Origin: Heliomicrobium gestii
Lineage (GTDB): Bacteria; Bacillota; Desulfitobacteriia; Heliobacteriales; Heliobacteriaceae
Direction: 5' to 3'
Assembly: GCF_009877435.1 (NCBI RefSeq)
Contig: NZ_WXEX01000009.1
Coordinates: 62,001 to 126,000 of the forward strand
DNA: 64,000 nt
The notes under the pieces are model-generated. The model made no database searches, was not told the DNA's origin, and saw only the letters and a program-made list of their open reading frames with translations. Shown in pieces: positions 28,072 through 37,035 of this stretch. Both the position numbers and the translations under genes were made by a program. The stretch's first letter is position 1. Each line of letters opens with the position of its first letter.

Positions 28072-28830
28072 TTATCTGCTCCTTGTTGAAGTCGGAACGG
28101 GAATATGCAACAGCCGCATGATCTCCTTCTGAGACTCCAGAACCCGCTCTGCCATAAAAGTCATGAACGGTCGATCATCGACGTGAGCCTTCTCCAGCAG
28201 TGCAATATACTCATGGCGCAAGACCGGAGGAATGATGGCAAGCATATATCCATCCTGGATTAGAGCCGTATTCATCAGCAAACGAGATATGCGCCCATTC
28301 CCGTCGATAAAGGGATGGATAAAGACAAAGCGCTTGTGCAGTTGCGCCGCAAACGATACAGGGTGATGCTTATCCCGTTCTCTCGCTGCCCATAGAAACA
28401 AAGCACGAACTTCTTCCTCGATCCGCTCCGGTTTGCACACGGCGTATTTCGAGCCGGAGATGAACACCGGGCCGATGCGGTACCGTCCTGCCGCGTTGGT
28501 GTCAATGTTATGATAGAACATCTGATGCATGGTCAGGGCATCGGCTTCGGTAATCTGGCGGTTATGCAACAGGGTGAACATATAATCGTAGGCGTTCGCG
28601 TGCCCCAGGGCTTCAAAGGTGTCCTTCAGGGGCTTGCCGCCGGCGGTGAGCCCCTCTTCCAACAGCACTTTTGTCTCACTCTCGGTGAGTGTGTTACCTT
28701 CCAGCGCATTGCTCGACCAGGTTAAGCCGATGCGGTAGTAGGCTTTCAGTTCGCGCAGCAGTTCGCCTTCGAAGGGACGCAGCGCGTCGATGGCTGCTTT
28801 ATAGAGGTCAAGCTTTTTGTAAATGTCCAT
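28072..28830 (-). CDS. Fic-domain protein (class II, N-terminal inhibitory helix)
   Basis: The ATG at 28830 has GGAAGGAGG nine bases upstream; 252 residues. The Fic core HPFIDGNGRISR is at residues 172-183, with the catalytic His and the GNGR anion hole intact. An N-terminal inhibitory motif SNALEG is at residues 40-45, where the Glu would block ATP binding. Fic enzymes transfer AMP from ATP onto Tyr, Ser or Thr of target proteins. An Xre-type repressor is encoded directly upstream and ends 20 bp before this start, so the pair resembles a toxin-antitoxin or self-regulated module. The target is unknown. Confidence 0.9.
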   Translation of the reverse strand: MDIYKKLDLYKAAIDALRPFEGELLRELKAYYRIGLTWSSNALEGNTLTESETKVLLEEGLTAGGKPLKDTFEALGHANAYDYMFTLLHNRQITEADALTMHQMFYHNIDTNAAGRYRIGPVFISGSKYAVCKPERIEEEVRALFLWAARERDKHHPVSFAAQLHKRFVFIHPFIDGNGRISRLLMNTALIQDGYMLAIIPPVLRHEYIALLEKAHVDDRPFMTFMAERVLESQKEIMRLLHIPVPTSTRSR

Positions 28831-28850
28831 GAGCGCCTTCCTCCTTCCGG

Positions 28851-29066
28851 TCAATAAGTGACCTTTTCGCCGTTCGGGATCATAAAAGCGCCTTCATAGG
28901 TACAGCCTGCCGCTTCTGCGATTTGTTTCAATTCGTCAACGGTGAAGCTTTCCCTTTTCATTTTCTGGCTAAAGGCTTGCGGGCTTTTCCCGACCATCCG
29001 CGCCAGTTCGGAAACACTGATCCCGAGTTTGACGCATAGTATTTTCAGTTGCTCAGACACGGACAT
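28851..29066 (-). CDS. Xre-family transcriptional regulator
   Basis: A 71-residue helix-turn-helix protein: LKILCVKLGISVSELARMVG, then KSPQAFSQKMKRE (recognition helix) and FTVDELKQIAEAAGCTYEGA. It starts at an ATG with AGGAGTGG upstream. The next gene on the same strand is the Fic protein. A 40-bp palindrome overlaps the promoter zone immediately upstream (29083-29122), which is the likely binding site for autorepression. Confidence 0.88.
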   Translation of the reverse strand: MSVSEQLKILCVKLGISVSELARMVGKSPQAFSQKMKRESFTVDELKQIAEAAGCTYEGAFMIPNGEKVTY

Positions 29067-29082
29067 GCAACCACTCCTTTGT

Positions 29083-29122
29083 ATGCTTATATTATAAACA
29101 ATTATGTTTATGATATAAGCAT
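29083..29122. promoter_or_regulatory. Large palindromic operator upstream of xre-fic
   Basis: ATGCTTATATTATAAACA, four bases (ATTA), then TGTTTATGATATAAGCAT: 18-bp arms with one mismatch. It is 16 bp upstream of the Xre start and contains TATAAT-like -10 material on the minus strand, as expected for an autoregulated xre operon. Confidence 0.7.
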
Positions 29123-29508
29123 CCGCATCGGCTACCCTGTGAAACCTACTTCAATATTCGCCCTGCAAAATCCCCCTCATCCCCCTCCGAAGCCCCGGCG
29201 TCTCCCCATTCGACAGGTGAAGGACATCACGATGTGGGATCCCCATCTTCGCCGGCGTCTCCTCCGGATGCCTGCCAATGGCGACCACGAGCAGGCCGTC
29301 TGCGTCGGACGCTAAAGGCAGCAGTTACCCAAAAAAACGCGGCCCCAGACGCCAGTTTCTCCTTCAAAGAAGCCATCGGGAGTACATTGACGAATTGAAC
29401 ATCTATATCGCGGCGGAAGTTCAAGCTGACTTGCTAATTTATGGGAAACGTTGTAAGATGAAAGATGATGACACGATATACCTCGCGCTGTGAGTGTGGT
29501 GAGTCGCT
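29123..29508. other. Intergenic region with a telA fragment
   Basis: No intact gene. At about 29367-29412 a plus-strand frame reads REYIDELNIYIAAE, which is nearly the same as REYFNELNIYIAA in the telA gene of this window (near 34290). The surrounding sequence does not match TelA, so I read this as a short remnant. The frame continues to a stop at 29493. Confidence 0.45.
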
Positions 29509-29811
29509 ATGAAAAAAGAACGCGAACGTTTTTCCACGATCATAGATAACATCTTAAAGGATAATTTGGGTTCTTATCAGGTTAAGGTTTTTTTCTTTGG
29601 CTCCTGGTCTCGGTTCGAGGAACGCCCATCCTCTGACATCGATATTGCGATCTGGGCAGAGGAGCCGTTGCCTCTGGGAACATTGGCTAGGTTACGTGCA
29701 GCCTTTGAAGATTCTCCGTTACCCTACCCGGTCGATGTAGTAGATTTGACTAATACGGAGACGGTTTTTCGGGAGCACGTGATGAGGGAAGGGATTCCAT
29801 GGAACGCCTGA
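29509..29811 (+). CDS. mntA: MNT-type nucleotidyltransferase antitoxin (MntA-like)
   Basis: A 100-residue minimal nucleotidyltransferase. GSWSR at residues 31-35 and SSDIDIAIW at 41-49 give the GSxxR...DxD motif, and a third Asp lies in YPVDVVDL near residue 76. In MntA-HepT (type VII) toxin-antitoxin pairs this enzyme AMPylates the toxin. It overlaps the downstream HepT-like gene by 13 bases, which supports the pairing. All three carboxylates are present, so it looks active. Confidence 0.88.
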   Translation: MKKERERFSTIIDNILKDNLGSYQVKVFFFGSWSRFEERPSSDIDIAIWAEEPLPLGTLARLRAAFEDSPLPYPVDVVDLTNTETVFREHVMREGIPWNA

Positions 29812-30206
29812 TACAACGTATCGAAACGGCAAGTCGAGCCGTTTCGACCCTGGAAGTATTATTGCAAGTGCCCACACCAAATGAGGTGGAACGCGACGCC
29901 TCGTTGCAACGTTTCGAGTATTCTTTCGAGGCAACCTGGAAATCGGCCCTTCATTACTTACGTGACATTGAAGGGATTGAAGTCGGCTCGCCCAAAGGAG
30001 TGGTCAGGGCTTGTATGCAGGTTGGACTGCTGACGCCATCGGAAACCAGTGAAGCGTTGGAAATGGTCGATGACAGGAATCTTACCGTTCATACATACAA
30101 CGAAGAGTTGGCGAAAGCTATTTTTACGAAGCTGCCTCGTTATGCCGCGCTATTAAGACGTTGGGTGAGAGCGATACGAGATGGGATATACGCTGTCGAG
30201 GAGTAG
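29799..30206 (+). CDS. hepT: HEPN-type toxin (HepT-like, HI0074/TIGR01987 family)
   Basis: A 135-residue all-helical protein of the nucleotidyltransferase substrate-binding family. The HEPN motif R-x4-H-x-Y is seen as RNLTVHTY (Arg 93, His 98, Tyr 100). In characterised pairs the Tyr of this motif is the residue modified by MntA, and the Arg/His form the RNase site. FEYSFEATWKSALHYLRD is the conserved first helix. The ATG has GAGGGAAGG upstream and lies inside the end of the mntA gene. Confidence 0.88.
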   Translation: MERLIQRIETASRAVSTLEVLLQVPTPNEVERDASLQRFEYSFEATWKSALHYLRDIEGIEVGSPKGVVRACMQVGLLTPSETSEALEMVDDRNLTVHTYNEELAKAIFTKLPRYAALLRRWVRAIRDGIYAVEE

Positions 30207-30572
30207 ATCTTCCTCCGCTCCTTCCCATTTCGCCGGTTGGGCATGGAGCCGTCTGTCGTAAGGTACGGAGGATATACCCGATTTGAAGTGCTCTGATTGT
30301 AGCTATGACGGACTTCATCGAATCGTTGCAGAGATGATCATGGACCGCTCCAACGAGCGCAAGAAGCGGAGTTAGCGAGGGAGAACCGACACGTTCGATG
30401 ACGGGGAAAAAGTGATGCAACCTTGACCGGGGGAAGATTCCCTCCGGTCATTTTTTCTTTCAAAATAACCATCGTTTTGAAGGAGTTTGTTGCTGCACGT
30501 GGAAACATATCGAAAAACAATTTGTTATAACGAGTGCTATTCGCAACCGCTGAAAGGAACGGTGAGGTGCAG
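30207..30572 (+). other. Leader region upstream of the chemoreceptor with attenuator-like hairpin
   Basis: There is no gene. At 30423-30456 TGACCGG-GGGAA pairs with TTCCC-T-CCGGTCA and is followed by six T, a strong terminator standing about 115 bp before the chemoreceptor start. The 100 bp upstream hold paired segments (CCGCT with AGCGG) and a purine-rich stretch. The hairpin may just end a small transcript after hepT, or be the expression platform of a riboswitch. I see no match to c-di-GMP riboswitch signatures. Confidence 0.45.
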
Positions 30573-32690
30573 ATGAACAGTTCATCACTGTTACGGAAGA
30601 CGCTGGTCCTTGTCCTGTTGCCGACATTGCTCATTTTCATCAGTTTGATCAGCTTTGTTGCCTATCGGTCACAATCGGTTGCCCAGGCCAATGCGGAGGA
30701 GTTGGCAGAGCATCTCGGAAATGAAAAAGCCAATATCATCAAAGCCGAGATTGAGATCGCCCTTGATGCGGCACGGACGATGGCCCATTCTTTTGAAGGT
30801 GTCGGTGAAAGCAAAAACCGCATCACCCGCCAACAAGCCAATGACATCCTCTATAGCGTGTTGAAACATAGCCCGAACTTTTTTGGCGTCTGGTTGTGTT
30901 TTGAACCGGACGCTTTTGATCAGCAGGACCATCTCTTTCGCAATCAGCCGATCCATGATGCGACGGGGCGTTTCATCCCCTACTGGTATCGCTCCGGAAG
31001 CAGCTTGAAGACGGAGATGCTCCTTGACTACGATAAACCAGGAGCTGGCGATTACTATTTACTGGCGAAAAACAGCGGGGAAGAGACGGTTTTGGAACCC
31101 TATCCGTATACGGTCGATGGGAAGAGCTATCTGATGACCTCGGCTGTCATTCCGATCAAGGTGGGCGGAAAGGTTGTTGGTACCGCCGGTGTCGACTTCT
31201 TATTGACGTCTTTGCAAAGCCTTGTCAAGGATATCCAAGTCCCCGGTGGTGGTCACGTGATGACCTTGTCCAACAAAGGCAATTTTGTCACTCATCCCGA
31301 TGAGACCTGGCTGGGGAAAAATATTCGCGACATGGGCGATCCAAAAGACATGGATGCGATCGTGCAGGCCATTCAATCGGGAAAAGCATACCAAGTGATC
31401 AGCGAATCACCGAATCAAAAGGGGGAGATCTTCAAGGTCTTCGTCCCGATTGAAATGGGTAGCACCAAGACACCCTGGTCTTTTGCGCTGGCCTTCCCGA
31501 TGGAAGCGATTTTGGCCGAATCCCGTTCTGCCACGATGATGGTGCTTGTTCTAAGCGCCGTAGGGATACTGTTGATTGTGGGCGCAGTGTACTTGGCGAT
31601 TCGTTCGATCGTCAAACCCATTGAAAGCTGCGTCGCTTTCAATGAAGCGGTTGCAGAAGGCGATTTCTCTTCCGATGTGCCGGAAGAGTTCACAGGGCGA
31701 AACGATGAGCTCGGAAAAATGGCTCGCGCCAATCAAAAGGGAGTCGAAAATGTTCGAGCCGTGCTCCAGCAGATCCGTACGACGTCGCTTACACTGTCCG
31801 AATCGACGCGCCAACTCTCTGAACTGTCAGAAAACTACTCCGCCATGACGGAAGAGGTGATCGCTTCGACCGGTGAGATTGCCTCATCCATGGAAGCCAT
31901 GTCAGCCACGACAGAGGAAGTGGCGGCTTCCACTGTGGAAACGCAGGGGCTCATGGAGAAGATGAATCAACTTGCCCAAGAGGGGCAGGGAAAGTCGGTG
32001 GCGGTCGACAAAAAGGCGCAGGAGATTGGACAGGATGTGAAGCAAGCCCATCGCAAAGCCCGGGATACCTTCGCTGCGCTCAAGCAGAAACTGGAACATT
32101 CGCTCCTTGAAGCCCGTGTGATCACCCAGATATCGGGCTTGGCCGATTCCATATCGAACATTGCAGAGCAGACCAACCTGCTCGCGCTGAATGCGGCCAT
32201 TGAGGCGGCTCGTGCCGGTGAACAGGGCAGAGGCTTTGCTGTTGTCGCAGAAGAGGTGCGCAAGCTGGCCACAGCGTCTGCGACGGCGGTGAGCGGCATC
32301 CAGCAGTTGACCCAGCAGGTGCTGCTTGCGATAGACGAGTTGATCGCCAATGCGAATCAGTTGCTGCAGTTTGTCAACAGCGATGTCAATGTGGACTATG
32401 AAAAGTTTTTGAATATCAGCCTCCAGTATCAACAAGATGCGCAGGAATTTTTCCAGGTAGTCCAGGCGATCGCTGACGGTTCCCATAAGGCGAAACAAGC
32501 TGTGGAAGAGGTTGCGACCGCCATAGAAACGGTGGCAGCTTCTGTTGAAGAAAGCACAACCAGCACAATGGAAATTGCCCAGGGTTCAGAGCAATCAAAA
32601 GAGTCGTTGCAAGATGTGGTCTTTGCGGTGGAGCGGCTGAGTCAAGAAGCGGAACAATTGACGATGCTGATGGGGAAATACAGATTGTAA
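30573..32690 (+). CDS. Methyl-accepting chemotaxis protein with dCache-type sensor
   Basis: The ATG at 30573 follows GGTGAGG; 705 residues. A membrane segment at about 9-31 is followed by a large extracytoplasmic sensor (45-300) of the double-Cache type ([37 protein letters not shown]). A second membrane segment lies near 320-344, then HAMP. The cytoplasmic signalling hairpin is near 540-575 ([20 protein letters not shown] and [15 protein letters not shown]). This receptor would bind a small molecule outside and control CheA. It is a single gene with its own terminator, and no che genes are near. Confidence 0.93.
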   Translation: MNSSSLLRKTLVLVLLPTLLIFISLISFVAYRSQSVAQANAEELAEHLGNEKANIIKAEIEIALDAARTMAHSFEGVGESKNRITRQQANDILYSVLKHSPNFFGVWLCFEPDAFDQQDHLFRNQPIHDATGRFIPYWYRSGSSLKTEMLLDYDKPGAGDYYLLAKNSGEETVLEPYPYTVDGKSYLMTSAVIPIKVGGKVVGTAGVDFLLTSLQSLVKDIQVPGGGHVMTLSNKGNFVTHPDETWLGKNIRDMGDPKDMDAIVQAIQSGKAYQVISESPNQKGEIFKVFVPIEMGSTKTPWSFALAFPMEAILAESRSATMMVLVLSAVGILLIVGAVYLAIRSIVKPIESCVAFNEAVAEGDFSSDVPEEFTGRNDELGKMARANQKGVENVRAVLQQIRTTSLTLSESTRQLSELSENYSAMTEEVIASTGEIASSMEAMSATTEEVAASTVETQGLMEKMNQLAQEGQGKSVAVDKKAQEIGQDVKQAHRKARDTFAALKQKLEHSLLEARVITQISGLADSISNIAEQTNLLALNAAIEAARAGEQGRGFAVVAEEVRKLATASATAVSGIQQLTQQVLLAIDELIANANQLLQFVNSDVNVDYEKFLNISLQYQQDAQEFFQVVQAIADGSHKAKQAVEEVATAIETVAASVEESTTSTMEIAQGSEQSKESLQDVVFAVERLSQEAEQLTMLMGKYRL

Positions 32691-33051
32691 AAAAACAAGA
32701 CGATGATGACGCCGCCAAAAAGAGAAAACCCGCCTCCCCAGCATCAGCAGGGAGGCGGGTTATTTTTCTGCCTGCGATTCTGTTAATCCTTATCTTGCCA
32801 GATAGGCCCGTCCGATGGCGGCAGCGCCGAGAAGCGCCTGATCCACCATGGGTAGCCAGATCGTCTATTCGCATTTGGAGATGGCCTCATGGCAAGAATA
32901 CCGGACATCCAATGAAATGAACGAATCGAATAAAGGAACAAATTCACCCTGTTGGGCAAATATGCCGATTGGAAGGAAAGACGCGCCGATTCTGATGCGA
33001 TATAATAAGATGTAGTCGAAAAAAGTCCACGCTCTCGGAGGTGGGAAATTT
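32691..33051. other. Intergenic region with terminator and promoter
   Basis: The first part holds the chemoreceptor terminator. The rest has no gene. A TATAAT at 33001-33006 about 45 bp before the XpaC-like start is a likely -10, without a clear -35. Confidence 0.5.
32726..32767 (+). terminator. Terminator of the chemoreceptor gene
   Basis: AACCCGCCTCCC pairs with GGGAGGCGGGTT across an 11-base loop, followed by ATTTTT. Confidence 0.9.
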
Positions 33052-33681
33052 GTGAAAGAAATATTGATAACCACACTGCGCGTCTTCCTCTCCAGTTCGA
33101 TCGCTCTGACGGCCTTTTTGGTCACCTATCTGTTCAACGGGTTGGACCTGGCGCCGGCCCTGGGCCTTGGCGTCGTCGCCTATTGGTTGACATCAAAAGG
33201 GATCGCGCGCCGATTTGCCTTGCCTGCCGCGCAGCATCAGCTGATCGACGGGGCCGATCCCCATTACCAGGAAAAGAGCTATAAGGAAGCCCGTCGCAAG
33301 TGGAAAGTCATCGGGCGCTACCGCTTTCAGGTTCGCTCCCTGTCCGTTTGGCTCAAGGTGGCCCGCCTCTATAAAATCGCCGAACAGATCCTGGACATCA
33401 CAGGGAAAGACCTCCGCCAGATGAATAAAGCGCAGGCCTTCTTCAACCATTACCTGGACGCCACCCTCACGATCCTGGAGAAATACACACTCCTGTCCAA
33501 ACAACCCATTTCCAGCGATGAGATTCGTGAGGCGATGCAGAAGATCAACGTCGGATTGGAAGACCTGATTCGCGCCTACGAAGAAGAGCTGAACCATCTT
33601 ATCGCCAAAGATTTGCTCGAACTGGATGTGGAAGTGAACGTCTTGAAACAGGCCCTTGATTCGAAAGGAGAGAAAAAATGA
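33052..33681 (+). CDS. xpaC: XpaC-like protein (5-bromo-4-chloroindolyl phosphate hydrolysis family)
   Basis: A GTG start with GGAGGTGGG upstream; 209 residues. Two membrane segments near residues 9-27 and 33-48 are followed by a basic and helical cytoplasmic part (YQEKSYKEARRKWKVIGRYR, KVARLYKIAEQILDITG, MNKAQAFFNHYLDATLTILE). This is the XpaC/PF10112 family, which is nearly always next to telA, as here with an ATGA overlap. The family name comes from a phenotype; its biochemical role is unclear. It may help TelA in membrane stress or toxic anion tolerance. Confidence 0.85.
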   Translation: MKEILITTLRVFLSSSIALTAFLVTYLFNGLDLAPALGLGVVAYWLTSKGIARRFALPAAQHQLIDGADPHYQEKSYKEARRKWKVIGRYRFQVRSLSVWLKVARLYKIAEQILDITGKDLRQMNKAQAFFNHYLDATLTILEKYTLLSKQPISSDEIREAMQKINVGLEDLIRAYEEELNHLIAKDLLELDVEVNVLKQALDSKGEKK

Positions 33682-34940
33682 CCAGCCCGAATCCGACCGA
33701 TCCCTTCGCCATTCCGGGACCCTTTGATCAGGCGCCTGCGCCGCTGACGCCTGATCCCCTTCCGGTCGCTCCTTTCCTGACGAATCCTGCGCCGCTGGGA
33801 GCGCCCGGTCTGACGCCCAACCTGTCTTCCGCGCCGTCCGCAGCGCCCCTAACGGGAAAGCCGCCCGAAGCGCCGGCAGTGACGGTGGCCGCCCTGCCGG
33901 TCGATCAGCAGCCAAAAGCCCTGGCCTTGGCCAAACAAATTGACGCCAAAAACCCGCAGACCCTGTTGCAATACGGCTTGCCGATCCAGTCGGAGCTTTC
34001 CCGCTTTGCCGACAACATCCTCGATCACGTTCGGACGAAAGACGCCGGCCCCGTCGGGGAGATCATCGGCAGCCTGATGGTGAAGCTCAAGGAAGCCAAC
34101 CCCGACGATCTGCAGGAATCGCAAGGCGGTTTTTTTACGAAGTTCTTCGGCTCGGCCAAACGTTCCGCCGAAAAGGTTCTGGCCCGTTACCAGACCTTGA
34201 GCACAGAGATCGACCAGATCAGCCAGCAACTGGACAAAGCGCGCCTCCAACTCCTCCGAGATGTCACCTTGCTGGAAGCCTTGTTCCAAAAGAACCGGGA
34301 GTACTTCAACGAACTGAACATTTACATCGCCGCCGCCCAGCACAAGCTGGAGGAACTACGCACCCAGACCATCCCCCAATTGCAACAGCGAGCTCTCGCC
34401 AGCAACGACACCGCCGCCGTGCAGGAGTTGAATGATCACCTCCAATTTGTCGACCGGCTGGAAAAAAAGGTGCACGACCTGTTGATCAGCCGCGCTGTCA
34501 CCTTGCAGACAGCGCCGCAGATCCGCCTGATCCAAAACAACGATCACGTGCTGGTGGAAAAGATCCAATCGTCCATTGTGACAACGATTCCCCTGTGGAA
34601 AAACCAGATCGTCCTCACATTGACCTTGCAACGGCAGCAAACAGCCCTGGCGATGCAGCGCCAAGTCACCGACACGACGAACGAACTGCTCCTGCGCAAC
34701 TCGGAGATGCTCAAAACCAATACCATCGGTGTGGCCCGGGAGAACGAGCGGGGCATCGTCGACATGGAAACCTTGAAAAAATCGCAGGAGAACTTGATGG
34801 ACACGCTGGAAGAAACCTTGAAAATCCAGCAGGAAGGCCGCATCAAACGCCGCGAAGCCGAGACAGAACTGGCCCGCCTGGAGCAGGATTTGAAAAATCG
34901 CATGGCCGCCATGGTCACCGGCGGATACCGTCCGAAATAA
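33678..34940 (+). CDS. telA: TelA-family toxic anion resistance protein
   Basis: 420 residues, coupled to the XpaC-like gene by four bases. The first 85 residues are proline- and alanine-rich and probably disordered. The TelA domain from about residue 95 to the end is helical: SELSRFADNILDHVRTKD, GFFTKFFGSAKRSAEKVLAR, YFNELNIYIAAAQHKLEELR, RLIQNNDHVLVEKIQSSIVT. TelA proteins are linked to resistance to tellurite and some lantibiotics, in the cytosol near the membrane. A fragment of a second telA-like gene may exist near 29370. A bidirectional terminator follows. Confidence 0.93.
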   Translation: MTSPNPTDPFAIPGPFDQAPAPLTPDPLPVAPFLTNPAPLGAPGLTPNLSSAPSAAPLTGKPPEAPAVTVAALPVDQQPKALALAKQIDAKNPQTLLQYGLPIQSELSRFADNILDHVRTKDAGPVGEIIGSLMVKLKEANPDDLQESQGGFFTKFFGSAKRSAEKVLARYQTLSTEIDQISQQLDKARLQLLRDVTLLEALFQKNREYFNELNIYIAAAQHKLEELRTQTIPQLQQRALASNDTAAVQELNDHLQFVDRLEKKVHDLLISRAVTLQTAPQIRLIQNNDHVLVEKIQSSIVTTIPLWKNQIVLTLTLQRQQTALAMQRQVTDTTNELLLRNSEMLKTNTIGVARENERGIVDMETLKKSQENLMDTLEETLKIQQEGRIKRREAETELARLEQDLKNRMAAMVTGGYRPK

Positions 34941-34966
34941 GGACAAAAACGACAGAGGCACAAAAA

Positions 34967-35024
34967 GGACAGGCGTTACACCGGGGGGCACTGGACGGCC
35001 CTCGGGTTAACGCCTGTCTTTTTT
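34967..35024 (+). terminator. Bidirectional terminator between telA and the phosphodiesterase gene
   Basis: GACAGGCGTTA pairs with TAACGCCTGTC, then six T on the plus strand; on the minus strand the stem is followed by CTTTTT. An inner arm further stabilises the loop. Confidence 0.9.
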
Positions 35025-35086
35025 CCTGTAGGATGTTTGAAAAAATCGCTGAAGGTTATGCATTGCCGCACTTTTGTTGACAGATG

Positions 35087-35923
35087 TCAGCGCATAAAAT
35101 CCAAATCGCTCTGCCTCAACGGCATCATCCCATCGGCCGGCGCGATGCCAAGGAGTGTGCAGAGCAGCGGCGCGATGATCAACTGGGACTTTGCTTCCTC
35201 CCATCGTCCCGCCCGGAAGGCTGAACCGATGGCGAAGAGGGGCACCTGGCGTTCGTCAGGACCGGTGCCGCCGTGGCAGCCGTCGCGGTTCATGCCGTGA
35301 TCGGACGTGACCAGAACCTGGTAGCCTTCGCTCAGCCAACGAGGCGCATACTCGGCCAGCAGACCGTCCATCTGAATCACCTGGCCGCGGTACTCCTTCG
35401 AGTCGGCGCCGAACAAGTGTCCTGCATGGTCTACCCCCATGGGATGGATCAGCAGAAAGGCGGGATCAAACAAGCGCCGCAGCAACTCGCCATCGGCAAA
35501 GACGTGGGAATCGGGATAGGCCTCGTCATGGTAAAAGCAACCGTGCTGGATCGGGAGAAAGGCTTCCTGATCAAACCCCTGAAACCGGTCGTTTTTTCGA
35601 TCAAAGGGATACCGGTTGTACAACTCGCTGATCCAATAAAAGGCCGCCGCTCCGTTGCGCAGTCCCTGCCGGCGGGTCAAGTGAAAGAGGCTCTCCTGGC
35701 TGGACATGCCCTGAAAGTGGTTGCAGGTGATCCCGTTGACCGACGGCGGCGTGCCGGTCAGCAGCACCTCATAGAGGGGGCGCGACAGGCTGGGCAATTC
35801 GGAGCGAATCAACAGGCGAGCGGCGAGATGGTTCTCGACCAGATGGTGAAGATAGCCCATCTGGCTGCAGGCTGTCCCATAATGGAGACCGTCGATCAGC
35901 ACCAGGATGACTTTATGTGTCAA
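35087..35923 (-). CDS. Alkaline-phosphatase-superfamily phosphodiesterase/nucleotide pyrophosphatase
   Basis: I place the start at the TTG at 35923, which overlaps the stop of the ABC ATPase gene (TTGA) and has GAGGTGA upstream; 278 residues. VILVLIDGLHYG at the start gives the first metal-binding Asp. PSLSRPLYEVLLTGTPPSVN holds the Ser/Thr nucleophile region, and MGVDHAGH and TSDHGMNRDG hold the other metal ligands. The family hydrolyses phosphodiesters, nucleotides or phosphonates. No signal peptide is seen, so it should act in the cytosol on a substrate imported by the upstream ABC transporter. It is the last gene of the operon. Confidence 0.85.
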   Translation of the reverse strand: MTHKVILVLIDGLHYGTACSQMGYLHHLVENHLAARLLIRSELPSLSRPLYEVLLTGTPPSVNGITCNHFQGMSSQESLFHLTRRQGLRNGAAAFYWISELYNRYPFDRKNDRFQGFDQEAFLPIQHGCFYHDEAYPDSHVFADGELLRRLFDPAFLLIHPMGVDHAGHLFGADSKEYRGQVIQMDGLLAEYAPRWLSEGYQVLVTSDHGMNRDGCHGGTGPDERQVPLFAIGSAFRAGRWEEAKSQLIIAPLLCTLLGIAPADGMMPLRQSDLDFMR

Positions 35924-37035
35924 CAATGGCTCACCTCGTTTTTCGCCTCCGCTAGGAACACGCAACTGGCCGGATCGATCTGTAAATGAACCCGTGTGCC
36001 TTCGCCATATCTCTCGGCCTGATGCGGGTCATACAACTGGTCCACGGTGATCATATGATCCTGGACCTGCACCCGGTAGCGCATCAAGCTGCCGAGAAGG
36101 ATCCGCGAACGTATCGTTCCGGTCAGGGCGTCGCAGCGACTGCTGGAAGGAGCGCCGGTATTTTCACTGGAGCGATCGGCGCCATCCGATTCGGTAGCCT
36201 CCGGCTCCGGCAGAGCCATGCGGATCTGTTCCGGGCGGACGGCGAGGCAGCAGATCTCCGGCGGAACGGGCCGGTCCAACACCAGCGGAAAGGGGACATA
36301 GACGCGGTTTTCCTGCACCCGCGCGATGGGGAACAGGTTGGTCGTGCCGATGAACTCAGCGGCGAAGGTTGTAGCAGGGCGGCTGTACAGGTCTACCGGC
36401 AGGCCCACCTGTTCGATGCGGCCTTCCCTCATCAGGGCGATCCGGTCGGAGATGGAGAGGGCCTCTTCCTGATCATGGGTGACGAAGACGGTCGTGATCG
36501 CCAACTCATTTTGCAGTTCCCGGATGAACTGGCGCATGGACAGGCGGATTTTTGCGTCCAGGGCGCTGAAAGGCTCGTCAAGCAGCAACACGCTCGGTTC
36601 CGGCGCCAGGGCGCGGGCCAGGGCGACCCGTTGCTGCTGGCCGCCCGACAGTTCATGGGGCATGCGGTGCCCCAGAGCGCCCAGACCGACTGTGTGCAGC
36701 ATCTGTTCCACCCGCGCCCGTCGTTCCTCCTTGCCGATATTTCGCATCTTCAACCCAAAGGCCACATTTTCGAAGACGCTCATATTGGGAAACAGGGCGT
36801 AGGACTGGAAGACGAAGCCCATGTCCCGGCGGTTCGCCGGCAGACGGCTGATTTCCTTGCCGTCGACCCAGATTTGGCCGCTCTCTTTCGGTAAAAATCC
36901 CGACAGGACCCGCAGGAGCGTGCTCTTGCCACAGCCGCTCGGTCCCAGCAGGGTGAGAAACTCGCCTTTTTCCACCGTCAAGGAGATGTTACGCAGGGCG
37001 ACCTGATCGGCAAAGCGTTTGTTGATGCCCTTCAA
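35920..37035 (-). CDS. ABC importer ATP-binding protein (PotA/FbpC/PhnT type)
   Basis: 371 residues from the TTG at 37035; a CTG at 37050 with AGGAGGAG just upstream may be the real start. Walker A GPSGCGKST is near 33-41, Q-loop FVFQSYALFPNMS, signature LSGGQQQRVALARAL, Walker B VLLLDEPFSALDAK and H-loop VFVTHDQEEAL. A C-terminal TOBE-like regulatory part (CCLAVRPEQIRMAL) fits importers for polyamines, iron or 2-aminoethylphosphonate. It overlaps the permease gene upstream and the phosphodiesterase gene downstream. Confidence 0.92.
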   Translation of the reverse strand: MKGINKRFADQVALRNISLTVEKGEFLTLLGPSGCGKSTLLRVLSGFLPKESGQIWVDGKEISRLPANRRDMGFVFQSYALFPNMSVFENVAFGLKMRNIGKEERRARVEQMLHTVGLGALGHRMPHELSGGQQQRVALARALAPEPSVLLLDEPFSALDAKIRLSMRQFIRELQNELAITTVFVTHDQEEALSISDRIALMREGRIEQVGLPVDLYSRPATTFAAEFIGTTNLFPIARVQENRVYVPFPLVLDRPVPPEICCLAVRPEQIRMALPEPEATESDGADRSSENTGAPSSSRCDALTGTIRSRILLGSLMRYRVQVQDHMITVDQLYDPHQAERYGEGTRVHLQIDPASCVFLAEAKNEVSHC

